Positions 51,833-61,648 of a stretch of DNA of 64,000 nt are shown one piece after another. The position numbers and the translations under genes are program-made. Below the pieces are notes generated by a model. That model saw only the letters and a list, made by a program, of their open reading frames with translations, ran no database searches and was not told the DNA's origin. Position 1 is the stretch's first letter; the number at the start of each line of letters is the position of its first letter. The stretch is from Sporosarcina luteola (GTDB taxonomy: Bacteria; Bacillota; Bacilli; Bacillales_A; Planococcaceae), in contig JACHLS010000009.1 of NCBI GenBank assembly GCA_014204635.1, forward strand, positions 62,001-126,000. Reading direction: 5' to 3'.

Positions 51833-53530
51833 TTACGACCGAAATGCTTTTTTCCGATTGTCCGCCAATGACAGCAATTCATCTGCATGGCGCAAAGTGA
51901 GTTCGGTGATTTCAGCCCCTGAGAGCATTCTGGACAGCTCCTTCGTCCGGTCCATCCCGGTTATTTCGGAAATCGCTGTCGTTGTTCGATCGTCCTTTAC
52001 ATCTTTTTTAATAAGATAATGGTGATCTGCCATCGCTGCAACTTGCGGTAAATGGGAAATGCAAAGCACTTGGGAATGGGTAGCAATCATGGCGATCTTT
52101 TCTGCAATGGCTTGCGCTACCCGACCGCTAACGCCTGTGTCCACTTCATCAAAAATGATCGATGTGATTCCTTGATGCTTGGAAAATATGGTTTTTAGCG
52201 CAAGCATGATTCGGGACAACTCACCGCCCGACGCTATCTTAACGAGCGACTTCATCGGTTCCCCAACATTCGTCGAGATGAAAAAAGCCACATCATCAAA
52301 GCCCTTCGCATCAAACGTTCCGGGTTGTTGGCTTACTCTAACTTCAAAAGTAGCCTTTTCCATATGAAGTTCCTTCAACTGTTGCAATATGGCGCACTCC
52401 AATTGCAGTGCCGCATCTCGCCTGATCAAAGAAAGTTCCATTGCCTCTACTTCAAGGTCCTGCACAAGCTGCCCCAATTTTTCCTTTCCTTTGTCCAATC
52501 GCTCATCGCGGTGGATTAATTGGTCCAATTCATCAGCAATCTTATCACGATAGAGCAAAATCTCCTCAACTGAACTGCCGTATTTCCGTTTCAAGGTGAG
52601 AAGCTGCGCCAGACGCCCTTCCACATAATCCAAACGCCCAGGATCAAATTCCATCTGGTCAATCAAGCTCTTTAGATCGTGGGCAGTGTCTTGCAACGTG
52701 AAGAAGCTCGTAGCGACCGATTCTGCATGGACAGATAGTGACTTATCGACCGAAGCTGCATCCTCCAAATCGCTCATTGCTGATCCAACCCAATCCAACG
52801 CATGCATATCCCCGCTAATCGATTCATAAGCAGTATTCAACCGTTCGAACAGTCTGTGAAAATGATGCAATTTGTTCTTTTCTTCCTCGAGCTCCTCTTC
52901 TTCTCCGATGACAAGTTCAGCCGCGTCAATCTCATTTAATTGGAAGGAATAAAGATCAATCCGTTGTGCCACTTGTTGTTCGTTCTCCGTGGCCGCTTCC
53001 AATTTCCTTTTTAGCTTGACGTAGCTAGAATATAATTCTGAATAATTATCAAGCGCCTGCTTTAACGTGTTCCCCGCAAAATGGTCCAGCAGATGGATAT
53101 GCCGCTTCTCCATCATCAGTTCCTGATTATCATGCTGTCCATGAATGTCGATTAACTGCGCTCCGATTTCCCTTAATATGCCGATTGTAACAAGCTTGCC
53201 GTTTATACGGCATGTCGACTTCCCATTCGCATTCAAATCTCTCCGAAGAATGAGCGTCCCCTCATCGGATTCAATTCCAGCTTCCAGCAATTTTTCGAAA
53301 ACCGGATGGGTCGGTTCATCAATCGTAAACAGACCTTCCAGCTCAGCTTTCGCTGCTCCGTGGCGGATAAACTCCTGAGAGCCTCTGCCGCCAGCAAGCA
53401 ATTGGACGGCATCAATAATGATGGATTTGCCGGCGCCGGTTTCCCCAGTCAATACTGTCAGACCTTCATCAAATGCCACTTCGAGATGATCGATAATGGC
53501 AAAATTTCGGATTGATAATTCTCGTAACAA
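51833..53530 (-). CDS. recN: DNA repair ATPase RecN
   Basis: This 565-residue SMC-like protein recruited early to double-strand breaks has an ABC-type N-terminus (MLRELSIRNFAIIDHLEV with Walker A GETGAGKS at residues 29-36). A long central coiled coil (about 155-380) follows, then a C-terminal signature (KIASGGELSRIMLAL) and Walker B SIIFDEVDTGVSG. Start TTG 53530 is supported by GGGGG nine bases upstream. It follows argR after a 270-base gap. Confidence 0.95.
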   Translation of the reverse strand: MLRELSIRNFAIIDHLEVAFDEGLTVLTGETGAGKSIIIDAVQLLAGGRGSQEFIRHGAAKAELEGLFTIDEPTHPVFEKLLEAGIESDEGTLILRRDLNANGKSTCRINGKLVTIGILREIGAQLIDIHGQHDNQELMMEKRHIHLLDHFAGNTLKQALDNYSELYSSYVKLKRKLEAATENEQQVAQRIDLYSFQLNEIDAAELVIGEEEELEEEKNKLHHFHRLFERLNTAYESISGDMHALDWVGSAMSDLEDAASVDKSLSVHAESVATSFFTLQDTAHDLKSLIDQMEFDPGRLDYVEGRLAQLLTLKRKYGSSVEEILLYRDKIADELDQLIHRDERLDKGKEKLGQLVQDLEVEAMELSLIRRDAALQLECAILQQLKELHMEKATFEVRVSQQPGTFDAKGFDDVAFFISTNVGEPMKSLVKIASGGELSRIMLALKTIFSKHQGITSIIFDEVDTGVSGRVAQAIAEKIAMIATHSQVLCISHLPQVAAMADHHYLIKKDVKDDRTTTAISEITGMDRTKELSRMLSGAEITELTLRHADELLSLADNRKKAFRS

Positions 53531-53803
53531 TCCATTTATCCCCCTTTGCAGCTATGTGCTCATTTGTTTCGTCAACTCGGGTAAGCTATTGTCTCGGCTA
53601 GGCAATGGATTTAGACTAACTAACCGACAGTTGCTCATCCGCGCCGCTTGTTAGATTCATCAAGCTTTTTGAAGAACGGTACGATTTGGAAAGCCATTCT
53701 TCAGTAGCGAATGCTCTTGAGCCATGTTCGTATATTCCAGTTACATCTAATTGTACAACAGGGCTGCAAATCTCGTGTTGGATTGTGCTTCCCTTGTCTT
53801 GAA
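53531..53803 (-). other. Gap between argR and recN with an unassigned frame
   Basis: A minus-strand frame that starts inside argR (from 53888) runs through to 53616. Its later part looks protein-like (SPVVQLDVTGIYEHG, FATEEWLSKSYRSSKSL), but it has no ribosome binding site or recognised domain. No terminator is evident between argR and recN. Confidence 0.3.
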
Positions 53804-54253
53804 TTAGAACATGGCAAGCAATCGTTCCTTCACTTCCAGTGTAACTGTCTCGTTCCGACAAATGATCATGCACGTATCGTCGCCGCAAATGGTTCCCAGC
53901 ATTTCATCCCATGACAAGTTGTCAATTAAAGAGCCGACAGCGTGGGCATTGCCCGGCAATGTTTTCAACACGATGAAGTATCCGGCGCTGTCCATGCTGA
54001 GATAGGCGTCTGACAATATCCGTCGAAGCTTATCTTCGGTGTTAAAATTAGGGACTTGCGGCAAACTGTATTTATAGCGGCCGTCTGGCAAGGGAACCTT
54101 AATAAGATGCAATTCCTTAATATCGCGTGAAACTGTCGCCTGAGTCACATCGACCCCTGCACTTCTCAATTTATCGACTAGCTGGTCCTGCGTTTCCACT
54201 TCATGATTCGTTATAATATCCCGTATCCGGATATGCCGTTGTCCTTTGTTCAT
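53804..54253 (-). CDS. argR: Arginine repressor / AhrC
   Basis: This 149-residue hexameric repressor-activator has an N-terminal winged helix (about 1-70: [32 protein letters not shown]) and a C-terminal arginine-binding domain (about 80-149: [31 protein letters not shown]). [14 protein letters not shown] at 54253 is taken as the start, with GGAG eight bases upstream; the longer frame from 54316 is atypical. Length equals B. subtilis AhrC. It lies between yqxC and recN as in B. subtilis. Confidence 0.95.
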   Translation of the reverse strand: MNKGQRHIRIRDIITNHEVETQDQLVDKLRSAGVDVTQATVSRDIKELHLIKVPLPDGRYKYSLPQVPNFNTEDKLRRILSDAYLSMDSAGYFIVLKTLPGNAHAVGSLIDNLSWDEMLGTICGDDTCMIICRNETVTLEVKERLLAMF

Positions 54254-54303
54254 ACTCATCACTCCGATAACCATAGTAAATACGGCTTTAAATTCCATAA
54301 GAC

Positions 54304-54327
54304 GAAAAACGCGCATGTTTGCGCGTT
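54304..54327 (-). terminator. Terminator of the dxs-yqxC transcript
   Basis: AACGCGC (54308-54314) pairs with GCGCGTT (54321-54327). TTTCGTC follows on the minus strand, and the stem touches the yqxC stop codon. Confidence 0.65.
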
Positions 54328-55144
54328 ACGTCAACTTCTCATGTGCGGTTGCAATCAATGTCTTGAAGTCTTCTTCTTTATAACGGGTGGATGGTTGATT
54401 TTCCGAACGCAAATGAAATAGAAATTCTATATTTCCTTCCCCACCCGTTACTGGAGAATACGACATTCCGCAAAGGGAGAATCCTTCCCCCATTGCAAGG
54501 TCGGCAACTTTCCTCAATACCTCCAGATGGATGGAACGGTCTTTGACAATCCCCTTTTTTCCTACGTTCTCTTTTCCTGCTTCAAATTGAGGTTTAACAA
54601 GCGCAATTACATCTCCATCCTGGTTGAGGATCTGTTTGAGAGGCGGGAATATGAGTCCTAAAGAAATGAACGATACGTCAATTGTTGCAAACTCCGGACG
54701 ACCCATTTGAAATTGGTCAAGTGTTGCATGCCTAAAATTAGTTCGCTCCATAACTGTTACCCGAGGATCTTGTCTAATTTTCCAAGCAAGTTGATTTGTT
54801 CCCACATCAAGGGCGTAACAATGCGCGGCGCCGTTTTGCAGCGCACAATCCGTAAAACCGCCAGTTGATGAACCGATATCCAACACAGTTTTACCCTCGA
54901 CCGAAACATCAAACTCCTCTAATGCCTTCTCCAGTTTCAAGCCACCCCGGCTAACGTATTTCAACACCGAGCCTTTTACAGTCAAGGGTGCATCAACCGA
55001 GATTTTCTCTCCTGGCTTATCCATCCGGAGGTCACCTGAAAAGACGAGGCCTGCCATGATGGATCGCTTTGCTTTTTCACGGGTCTCCGCTAATCCGTGT
55101 TCGACTAGCAGGATATCGACCCGTTCCTTCCGTTGGCCTGTCAT
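54326..55144 (-). CDS. yqxC: TlyA-family rRNA methyltransferase (YqxC)
   Basis: This 272-residue protein has an N-terminal S4 RNA-binding domain (about 5-65: [22 protein letters not shown]) and a C-terminal Rossmann methyltransferase domain with the SAM-binding [14 protein letters not shown] and the KPQFEAG motif. TlyA-type enzymes 2'-O-methylate cytidines in rRNA. Start 55144 (MTGQRKERV) overlaps the dxs stop by four bases (ATGA), so it is coupled to dxs. Confidence 0.92.
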   Translation of the reverse strand: MTGQRKERVDILLVEHGLAETREKAKRSIMAGLVFSGDLRMDKPGEKISVDAPLTVKGSVLKYVSRGGLKLEKALEEFDVSVEGKTVLDIGSSTGGFTDCALQNGAAHCYALDVGTNQLAWKIRQDPRVTVMERTNFRHATLDQFQMGRPEFATIDVSFISLGLIFPPLKQILNQDGDVIALVKPQFEAGKENVGKKGIVKDRSIHLEVLRKVADLAMGEGFSLCGMSYSPVTGGEGNIEFLFHLRSENQPSTRYKEEDFKTLIATAHEKLT

Positions 55145-57042
55145 ACAATTTCCCTTTCCGTCTGTTGTTCCAGAATACATTCTTCCATCATCCTGGCTAG
55201 GTTTTCGGTGGTCATACCGATTTCTTCGAGCAGTTTATCCACATTGCCATGTTCGATGAATTGATCGGGAATCCCCATCCTCCTGATTGGAGCTGGATTT
55301 TTCATTGTATCATGTGCATATTCGATGACAGCGCTTCCGAACCCACCTGCCAATACAGCTTCCTCCAGGGTGATGATTGGTTTTCCTGCTGCAAAAATAT
55401 AATCCAGCATCGCCGTATCGAGCGGCTTGATGAACCGCGCATTCACCACTTGCACATTCATGCCTTTGGCGGCCAATTGTTCAGCTGCATCCAAAGCCAT
55501 CGGTATCGTTGTGCCGAAAGTCAAAATCGTGCCGTCTGTCCCCACCCGAAGGACTTCCCAAGTGCCGATCGGAATTGTTTTGAGTTCATCATCCATTTGG
55601 ATACCAAGGCCGTTGCCCCGAGGATATCTCATTGCAATGGGTCCTTGATCATATTCCAAAGCAGTTTTCACCATATGCTGCCCTTCGTTCTCGTCCTTCG
55701 GCATCATCAGTACTAAATTTGGCATATGACGCAAAAAGGCAATATCGAACACTCCCTGGTGCGTTTCGCCATCCGCGCCGACAAGGCCAGCCCGGTCAAT
55801 GCCGACAAAAACATTCAAGTTCTGTCTTGTTATATCGTGAAGCATCTGGTCGTACGCCCGCTGAAGGAATGTAGAGTAGATTGCCAAAAACGGTTTCATT
55901 CCTTGCGTCGCAAGACCCGCTGCCATTGTGGCGGCGTGTTGCTCAGCTATTCCGACATCAAAGAAGCGATCCGGAAATTCAGCTGCAAATCCTTCTAATT
56001 TCGAACCAACCGGCATGGCCGGAGTAATGGCAACAACCCGCTCATCTTTCCGAGCAATTTTCCTTACGGTCTCCGAAACGAGACTGCTCCAAGCTGGACC
56101 AGCAGAAACTGATTTGACAAAATCGCCGGTATCAATTTTGTATGGGCCTGTTCCATGCCATGTTCCGACTTTATCATCCTCTGCTGGACGGTACCCTTTC
56201 CCCTTCTTCGTGATCACATGAAGAAGGACAGGTCCTTCCATTTTTTTAGCATATTGCAGATTTCTCTCAAGATCAGTGAAATCGTGCCCATCGATCGGTC
56301 CTAAGTAAGTAAAGCCCAGTTCTTCAAAAAACACACCAGAGACGAGCAAGTACTTCAAGCTATCCTTAACCCGTTCTGCAGCAGAAGCAACTTTTCCTCC
56401 AACCGCCGGAATCTTTTTCAGAATATACTCTAATTCATCCTTGACTGAATTGTATTTGCCGGCTGTTCGAAGCTTTCCTAACACCGCGTGGAGCGCTCCC
56501 ACGTTTGGGGCAATGGACATTTCATTATCATTCAGGATGACAGTCATGTTGGTTTTGGTATGGCCGATATGATTCAGCGCCTCAAGTGCCATGCCGCCCG
56601 TTAGAGCTCCATCTCCAATGATTGGGATGACATAATTTTTCTCTTTCTTAATATCACGAGCGGCGGCCATGCCCATTGCAGCGGAAAGTGAGGTCGAGCT
56701 ATGTCCAGTCTCCCAGACATCATGTTCGCTTTCCAGCATCTTCGGAAAGCCGCTGAGCCCTTTAAATTGGCGCAATGTTTTAAAATCTCCCGCTCTGCCA
56801 GTCAATATTTTATGGACATATGCCTGGTGCCCTACGTCCCATATAATTTTATCCTGCGGACTATCGAACATTTTATGGAGCGCAATTGTCAACTCGACTA
56901 CGCCTAAATTCGGTCCGATATGACCGCCGGTTACAGACAAATTCTCGATAAGGAATTTTCTGATGGCAGCTGCAAGCTCCATCATCTGGTTCTTATCGAG
57001 AGATTTAACGAAAGATGGATTTTTAATCTGTGTAAGATCCAT
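55141..57042 (-). CDS. dxs: 1-deoxy-D-xylulose-5-phosphate synthase
   Basis: Dxs condenses pyruvate and glyceraldehyde 3-phosphate, using thiamine diphosphate, the first step of the MEP isoprenoid pathway. The 633-residue chain has [17 protein letters not shown], the ThDP motif [15 protein letters not shown], and the C-terminal transketolase blocks [26 protein letters not shown] and YPRGNG. ATG 57042 (MDLTQIKN) is taken as the start. It follows ispA at a 125-base gap and is coupled to yqxC. Confidence 0.95.
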   Translation of the reverse strand: MDLTQIKNPSFVKSLDKNQMMELAAAIRKFLIENLSVTGGHIGPNLGVVELTIALHKMFDSPQDKIIWDVGHQAYVHKILTGRAGDFKTLRQFKGLSGFPKMLESEHDVWETGHSSTSLSAAMGMAAARDIKKEKNYVIPIIGDGALTGGMALEALNHIGHTKTNMTVILNDNEMSIAPNVGALHAVLGKLRTAGKYNSVKDELEYILKKIPAVGGKVASAAERVKDSLKYLLVSGVFFEELGFTYLGPIDGHDFTDLERNLQYAKKMEGPVLLHVITKKGKGYRPAEDDKVGTWHGTGPYKIDTGDFVKSVSAGPAWSSLVSETVRKIARKDERVVAITPAMPVGSKLEGFAAEFPDRFFDVGIAEQHAATMAAGLATQGMKPFLAIYSTFLQRAYDQMLHDITRQNLNVFVGIDRAGLVGADGETHQGVFDIAFLRHMPNLVLMMPKDENEGQHMVKTALEYDQGPIAMRYPRGNGLGIQMDDELKTIPIGTWEVLRVGTDGTILTFGTTIPMALDAAEQLAAKGMNVQVVNARFIKPLDTAMLDYIFAAGKPIITLEEAVLAGGFGSAVIEYAHDTMKNPAPIRRMGIPDQFIEHGNVDKLLEEIGMTTENLARMMEECILEQQTEREIV

Positions 57043-57168
57043 CAATATCACGCACCTTCATTAATTGATTGCCACGATTCCAACAACGCTTTCTTCATTA
57101 TACCAAGAAGGGTCTCCAATACAACATATTGGTCCGATGGGATGAGATAAATTCAAACCCTTTCAACT

Positions 57169-58053
57169 TTAAGCATTACGGTCTACAATATAATCAGCGA
57201 AAAGACCTAAAAGCGATTGTTCATCAGGAAGGAACTGGATGGATGCCAAAGCGGATTGATGATGCTGGCGCAAACGCTCTTCCGCCCCATTGAGGCCAAG
57301 CAAAGCGGGGTATGTCGATTTTTCTCTTTCAACATCGCTGCCGGCAGTCTTTCCAAGTTGTTCGGTTGTGGCAGTTATATCAAGAATATCATCTTTGATT
57401 TGAAATGCGAGACCTATATTTCTTGCATATTCTTTCAATTTTATGATTTGCTCTTCATTCGCTTTGGCTAAAATGGCTCCCGCTTCAATACAAAATGAGA
57501 GCAAAGCGCCTGTCTTGTGCAAATGAACCGTCTCCAACTGTTCCAGGGATAAAGAGCGGTGTTCCCCCTCAATGTCGAGCACTTGTCCGCCCACCATGCC
57601 ACGAGGTCCGGAAGCCTCCGCCAATAGCGTAATGATTCGAAGCGCATCTTGCGGATGGGTCTCTTTTAATGTGGATAATTGTTTGAATGCCAATGTTTGG
57701 AGGGCATCGCCTGCTAATACGGCTATTGCTTCGCCGTACACTTTATGGTTCGTCGGTTTGCCGCGTCTAAAATCATCGTCGTCCATACTTGGCAGATCAT
57801 CGTGAATGAGTGAATAGGTATGGATCATTTCAACAGCGCACGCAACCGTCACTGCATCTGCCGAAGAGGCATGCAAATCTTCCAGCGTCGCTAGAACGAG
57901 CATCGGTCTGATCCGCTTGCCTCCTGCTCGGATAGAATAAGCCATGGACTCCCGCAATGAGGATGGAATGCCTGCTTCCTCCAGCATGCCTGCCATGGCA
58001 GTGTCAATAATCGGCATCTTTTCTTCTATGAACCGTTTCAATCTATCATTCAT
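57169..58053 (-). CDS. ispA: Farnesyl diphosphate synthase (IspA)
   Basis: This 294-residue trans-prenyltransferase makes farnesyl diphosphate for undecaprenyl and quinone synthesis. The first aspartate-rich motif is DDLPSMDDDD and the second is DDILD in FQIKDDILDITATTEQLGK. Start 58053 (MNDRLKRF) overlaps the xseB stop by eight bases and gives the usual length; the longer frame would add 18 residues within xseB. It is part of the folD-xseA-xseB-ispA-dxs cluster. Confidence 0.95.
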   Translation of the reverse strand: MNDRLKRFIEEKMPIIDTAMAGMLEEAGIPSSLRESMAYSIRAGGKRIRPMLVLATLEDLHASSADAVTVACAVEMIHTYSLIHDDLPSMDDDDFRRGKPTNHKVYGEAIAVLAGDALQTLAFKQLSTLKETHPQDALRIITLLAEASGPRGMVGGQVLDIEGEHRSLSLEQLETVHLHKTGALLSFCIEAGAILAKANEEQIIKLKEYARNIGLAFQIKDDILDITATTEQLGKTAGSDVEREKSTYPALLGLNGAEERLRQHHQSALASIQFLPDEQSLLGLFADYIVDRNA

Positions 58054-58288
58054 TGGTTTCGGCCCCTTTTTCCGGATTGAACGGTTTTTGCTGTCCCTCT
58101 TGGTCAATGACCGAAATCAATTGTTTTTCTGCGTCTTGCAGTTTGCCGTGACAATATTGTGACAGCTCCATCCCTTTCTTATAAAGGGAAATTGCGTCCT
58201 CTAAAGGCACATCGCCTGTTTCCAACCGTTGGACGATCTCTTCCAATTTGAGCATCGCTTCCTCAAAACGAAGATTGTCGTTTTCCAT
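58046..58288 (-). CDS. xseB: Exodeoxyribonuclease VII small subunit
   Basis: This 80-residue helical protein has the family pattern FEEAMLKLEEIVQRLETGDVPLEDAISLYKKG. It forms exonuclease VII with XseA, degrading single-stranded DNA from either end to short oligonucleotides. It begins immediately after the xseA stop (TAA then ATG), so the subunits are co-translated. Confidence 0.95.
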   Translation of the reverse strand: MENDNLRFEEAMLKLEEIVQRLETGDVPLEDAISLYKKGMELSQYCHGKLQDAEKQLISVIDQEGQQKPFNPEKGAETNE

Positions 58289-59644
58289 TTAGTTTTCCCC
58301 CTCGTCGTTCAATCGTACCGATTTCACATCTGCTTCCACTACTCCGTCTTGCAATCGAATCTGGACAGGATTTCCCACTTGAATCTTTGCGGCATTTTTC
58401 ACAACCTGTCCTTCTTGATAGGTAACAGAAAAACCCCGTTCCATGACTTGAAGCGGATTTAACGCTTTCAACATACGGATGGAAGACGTGAACCGATCTT
58501 GTCGGGTTTGCACGAAGCGTTTTGCAGCAAATACCATTCTCTCGGTATGCCGATCGATATTTCGCTGTTCTTCACTAATCCGCTGGGCCGGCGAATAAAA
58601 TGCAAGCATCTGGTCCAAACGTTTATGATCCATCTTCCGTCTTGCCGTAATATCTGTTCCGCTTCGGTACAGCCTGTCCTCCAAAACACTCAATCTCTCG
58701 GTGAACGGACGATAAAGCCGTTCCGGAAACTGGAATGGATAGGAAGATTCACAGACTGCGAGGCGCCTTCTCTCATGCTTAATTTGATTAGAAAGAGAAA
58801 GATACAGAGACCGCTTCCTCTCTAGTATCCGTTCGAATAGTTCTTCTTTGGAAGGAACGGCCATCTCCGCTGCCGCAGTCGGTGTCGGAGCTCGACGATC
58901 TGCTACAAAATCGGCAATCGTCGTGTCAGTTTCATGACCCACCGCACTAATGATTGGAATTTTAGAGGAAAAAATGGCTCTAGCCACAATTTCTTCATTA
59001 AAAGCCCAAAGGTCTTCTATGGAACCTCCTCCTCGTCCAACGATTAAAACGTCAATTGAACCAAATGATTCTGCTTGGGCAATCGCTTTCACAACGGAAG
59101 GAGCTGCTTGTGGACCTTGAACAATCGCGGGGAACAAGATAATCTCTGCAAGCGGGTATCGACGGGCGATTGTCGAGCAAATATCCCGAATCGCTGCACC
59201 GGATTGGGCGGTTACAACTCCGACTTTATTTGGCAAGGGAGGCAATGGTTGTTTCCAACGTGAATCAAACAGGCCTTCCTTTCCCAAATTGTCTTTCAGT
59301 TGTTCAAATGCCAAATAGAGAGCGCCTATTCCATCCGGCTGCATCGTTTGAACATACAGCTGATACTGGCCGCTCGCTTCATATACATTGACATCCCCGG
59401 TCAACAGGACATTCATCCCTTCCTCCGGCTTGAATTTCAACTGTGAAGCATTCGACCGAAACATTGCAGATTGGATCCGGCTCTTATCATCTTTCAATGT
59501 GAAATAAATATGACCGCTCGGATGGACTTTGACATTCGATAACTCCCCTTTGACAAAGACGTTTCGCAAATGAGGATCAGCGTCAAACTTTCTTTTTATG
59601 TATTTTGTTAGAGCGTTCACGGTTAAGTAAGGATGACCGGTCAT
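58289..59644 (-). CDS. xseA: Exodeoxyribonuclease VII large subunit
   Basis: This 451-residue catalytic chain has an N-terminal OB-fold (YLTVNALTKYIKRKFD, FVKGELSNVKVHPSGHIYFTLKD), the catalytic domain with GVVTAQSGAAIRDI, IVGRGGGSIEDLW and SAVGHETDTTIADFVADRRAPTPTAAAE, and a C-terminal coiled coil and beta strands. ATG 59644 (MTGHPYLTVN) is the likely start, GGAGG lying 11 bases upstream; GTG 59656 overlaps that site. It follows folD. Confidence 0.94.
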   Translation of the reverse strand: MTGHPYLTVNALTKYIKRKFDADPHLRNVFVKGELSNVKVHPSGHIYFTLKDDKSRIQSAMFRSNASQLKFKPEEGMNVLLTGDVNVYEASGQYQLYVQTMQPDGIGALYLAFEQLKDNLGKEGLFDSRWKQPLPPLPNKVGVVTAQSGAAIRDICSTIARRYPLAEIILFPAIVQGPQAAPSVVKAIAQAESFGSIDVLIVGRGGGSIEDLWAFNEEIVARAIFSSKIPIISAVGHETDTTIADFVADRRAPTPTAAAEMAVPSKEELFERILERKRSLYLSLSNQIKHERRRLAVCESSYPFQFPERLYRPFTERLSVLEDRLYRSGTDITARRKMDHKRLDQMLAFYSPAQRISEEQRNIDRHTERMVFAAKRFVQTRQDRFTSSIRMLKALNPLQVMERGFSVTYQEGQVVKNAAKIQVGNPVQIRLQDGVVEADVKSVRLNDEGEN

Positions 59645-59734
59645 ACTATCTTTCACCTCCGAAACTAAATAGACAAGTAACTGGCCCGGATCATTTGAGC
59701 GGAAAGCAACGGCCTTCCGCTTGTTTTTACGGAA

Positions 59735-60595
59735 TTAGGATTTGGCATTGCAAGCTTTTTCTGCGCTTTGCAATGTATTTTTCAAAAGCATAGTAATCGT
59801 CATCGGGCCGACGCCACCCGGAACCGGTGTGATAGCAGTGGCAATGTTCTTTACTTGATCGTAATCGACATCACCACAAAGCTTGCCGTTGTCATCTCGA
59901 TTCATGCCAACGTCAATAATGATCGCACCTTTTTTGACATGATCCTTGGTTATAAATTTCGGGATTCCGATCGCTACAATTAAAATATCTGCCTGTTTGG
60001 TGAAGCTCGCCAAATCCTTCGTTCTAGAATGACAATAGGTAACAGTGGCATTTCTCTGCAACAATAGTTGTCCCATCGGTTTACCTACAATATTACTCCG
60101 CCCAATGACCACTGCATGTTTCCCTTCCAGATCGATTCCGGAACGATCCAATAACGCCATGATTCCATGGGGAGTGCAGGGCAGGAACGTCTCTTGGCCG
60201 ATCATCATCTTTCCGACGTTAACCGGATGAAACCCATCTACATCCTTGGAAGGTGTGATTGATCCGATGATCAAGTTTTCATCAATATGCTTCGGCAACG
60301 GCAATTGCACCAGAATGCCATGGATCGATTCGTCTTGATTCAACTCTTCAACCTGCCTAAGCAGCTCATCCGTCGATACCGTATCAGGAAGTTCGATGAG
60401 GACTGACTTCATTCCGACTTCAATGCTCGACTTTTCTTTATTTTTCACATAGGTTTGGGAGGCGGGATTATCACCTACCAAAATAACAGCAAGCCCCGGC
60501 TGGCACCCTTTATGTACAAGTTTGCCAACACTCTGCTTAACCTCTTCCCTAATCTCCTTGCCGATTACACGTCCATCAATCACTTTGCCAGTCAT
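59735..60595 (-). CDS. folD: Methylenetetrahydrofolate dehydrogenase / cyclohydrolase
   Basis: This 286-residue bifunctional enzyme converts methylene-THF to formyl-THF via methenyl-THF, giving NADPH. Visible motifs are the substrate block [20 protein letters not shown] with the catalytic lysine, [10 protein letters not shown] and the cofactor region [11 protein letters not shown], with [11 protein letters not shown] near the C-terminus. ATG 60595 has GGAGG eight bases upstream. It lies between nusB and xseA. Confidence 0.95.
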   Translation of the reverse strand: MTGKVIDGRVIGKEIREEVKQSVGKLVHKGCQPGLAVILVGDNPASQTYVKNKEKSSIEVGMKSVLIELPDTVSTDELLRQVEELNQDESIHGILVQLPLPKHIDENLIIGSITPSKDVDGFHPVNVGKMMIGQETFLPCTPHGIMALLDRSGIDLEGKHAVVIGRSNIVGKPMGQLLLQRNATVTYCHSRTKDLASFTKQADILIVAIGIPKFITKDHVKKGAIIIDVGMNRDDNGKLCGDVDYDQVKNIATAITPVPGGVGPMTITMLLKNTLQSAEKACNAKS

Positions 60596-60616
60596 CACTG
60601 ATTCCTCCAGACAATA

Positions 60617-61000
60617 TTATTCTTGTTCTTCAAATTTCGAAAGAACACCGTTTACAAATCGTCCTGATTTTTCATCACCGTACAATTTACAAAGCTCAAT
60701 CGCCTCGTTCAAGACGACTTTATGTGGTACGTCTTCGCTATAAAGCAGTTCAAAAGCCGCTAGTCTTAAAATGGTCCTTTCAATCTTAGGCAACCGATCC
60801 AGTGACCATTTCTCCAGTTTACTGACCAATTGCTCATCGATTTCCAGCATATGTTCCACGGTGCCACGCACGAGCTTCTCGTAAAATGCGTCGATCCGCC
60901 CTTCTACCACATAAGCAATCGCCTCATCCGCGGTCATTTCGGTATTATCCAATTGAAAAAGGGTTTGTACCGCCTTTTCCCTGGCTTCTCGTCGTTTCAT
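60617..61000 (-). CDS. nusB: Transcription antitermination factor NusB
   Basis: This 127-residue all-helical RNA-binding protein acts with NusE (S10) and other factors in rRNA antitermination. It starts MKRREAREKAVQTLFQLD, the classic NusB opening, and has RLAAFELLYSEDVPHKVVLNEAIELCK near the C-terminus. Start 61000 has GGAGGAG eight bases upstream; the longer frame to 61042 would add 14 residues. It is the first gene of the nusB-folD-xseA group, after a likely terminator of the accBC-asp23 transcript. Confidence 0.94.
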   Translation of the reverse strand: MKRREAREKAVQTLFQLDNTEMTADEAIAYVVEGRIDAFYEKLVRGTVEHMLEIDEQLVSKLEKWSLDRLPKIERTILRLAAFELLYSEDVPHKVVLNEAIELCKLYGDEKSGRFVNGVLSKFEEQE

Positions 61001-61080
61001 TCGGTTTTCTCCTCCACTACTGTATATCTCGGGCTTAATCATAGCATATCCTGCTTGTATTTATATAGCATAACAAGTTG

Positions 61081-61108
61081 AAAAGCATCATCCGAAGACG
61101 ATGCTTTT
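61081..61108 (-). terminator. Terminator between the asp23 and nusB genes
   Basis: AAAAGCATC (61081-61089) pairs with GATGCTTTT (61100-61108). Confidence 0.65.
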
Positions 61109-61184
61109 CTCTGCCCGGATTTCCATGGGACTGTTCGAAACGCAGTCATGGAAGTGATAAGCGCATCCTATCATTCAGTATGCA

Positions 61185-61586
61185 CTACTTATTGTCCGAT
61201 GCCACGTCGAAGTCGATGCCAGTAATGTGGACATTCACTTCTTTCGTTTCAAGCGAAGTCATATGGTAAATGGCATGACGAACTTGTTTTTGAATGTTGG
61301 TAGCGACTTCCGGTATGGAATGGCCATATTCAACTACACAATAAATATCAATCTTCAGTTCCTCGTCAGACCAATCCGTTTTAACGCCCTTGCCATGCAT
61401 CACCTTGCCGAATTTTTCTGCGACGCCAGTTGCAAAGTTGCCTTTCGTCTTTGCTACCCCATCCACTTCATTCGTCGCGATGCCGACGATGACTTCCAAC
61501 ACTTCAGGAGCCAGCTGCACACGGCCAAGTGCCGCATTGCCGGCCGGATCTTTACCGACAAATGATGGATTTGTCTTTTCAGCCAT
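61185..61586 (-). CDS. yqhY: Asp23/Gls24-family envelope protein (YqhY)
   Basis: This 133-residue Asp23-domain protein has the core GRVQLAPEVLEVIVGIATNEVDGVAK and VNIDIYCVVEYG-type strand (KIDIYCVVEYGHSIPEVA). B. subtilis YqhY is encoded in the accB-accC operon and has been linked to malonyl-CoA homeostasis. Here it follows accC by 62 bases. GGAGG precedes the ATG. It is cytosolic or membrane-associated, with no signal peptide. Confidence 0.92.
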   Translation of the reverse strand: MAEKTNPSFVGKDPAGNAALGRVQLAPEVLEVIVGIATNEVDGVAKTKGNFATGVAEKFGKVMHGKGVKTDWSDEELKIDIYCVVEYGHSIPEVATNIQKQVRHAIYHMTSLETKEVNVHITGIDFDVASDNK

Positions 61587-61648
61587 ACCAAATCTCCTCC
61601 TCGGATATCATGCTATGCATAGGAATGCGATTAATCGGCACCCCTCTC

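Noticed and set aside
57054..57168. Possible OLE RNA and its protein partner between ispA and dxs
   Set aside because: Extremophilic Bacillales carry OLE RNA in this cluster, but the gap here is only about 125 bases and lacks room for the ~600-nt RNA.
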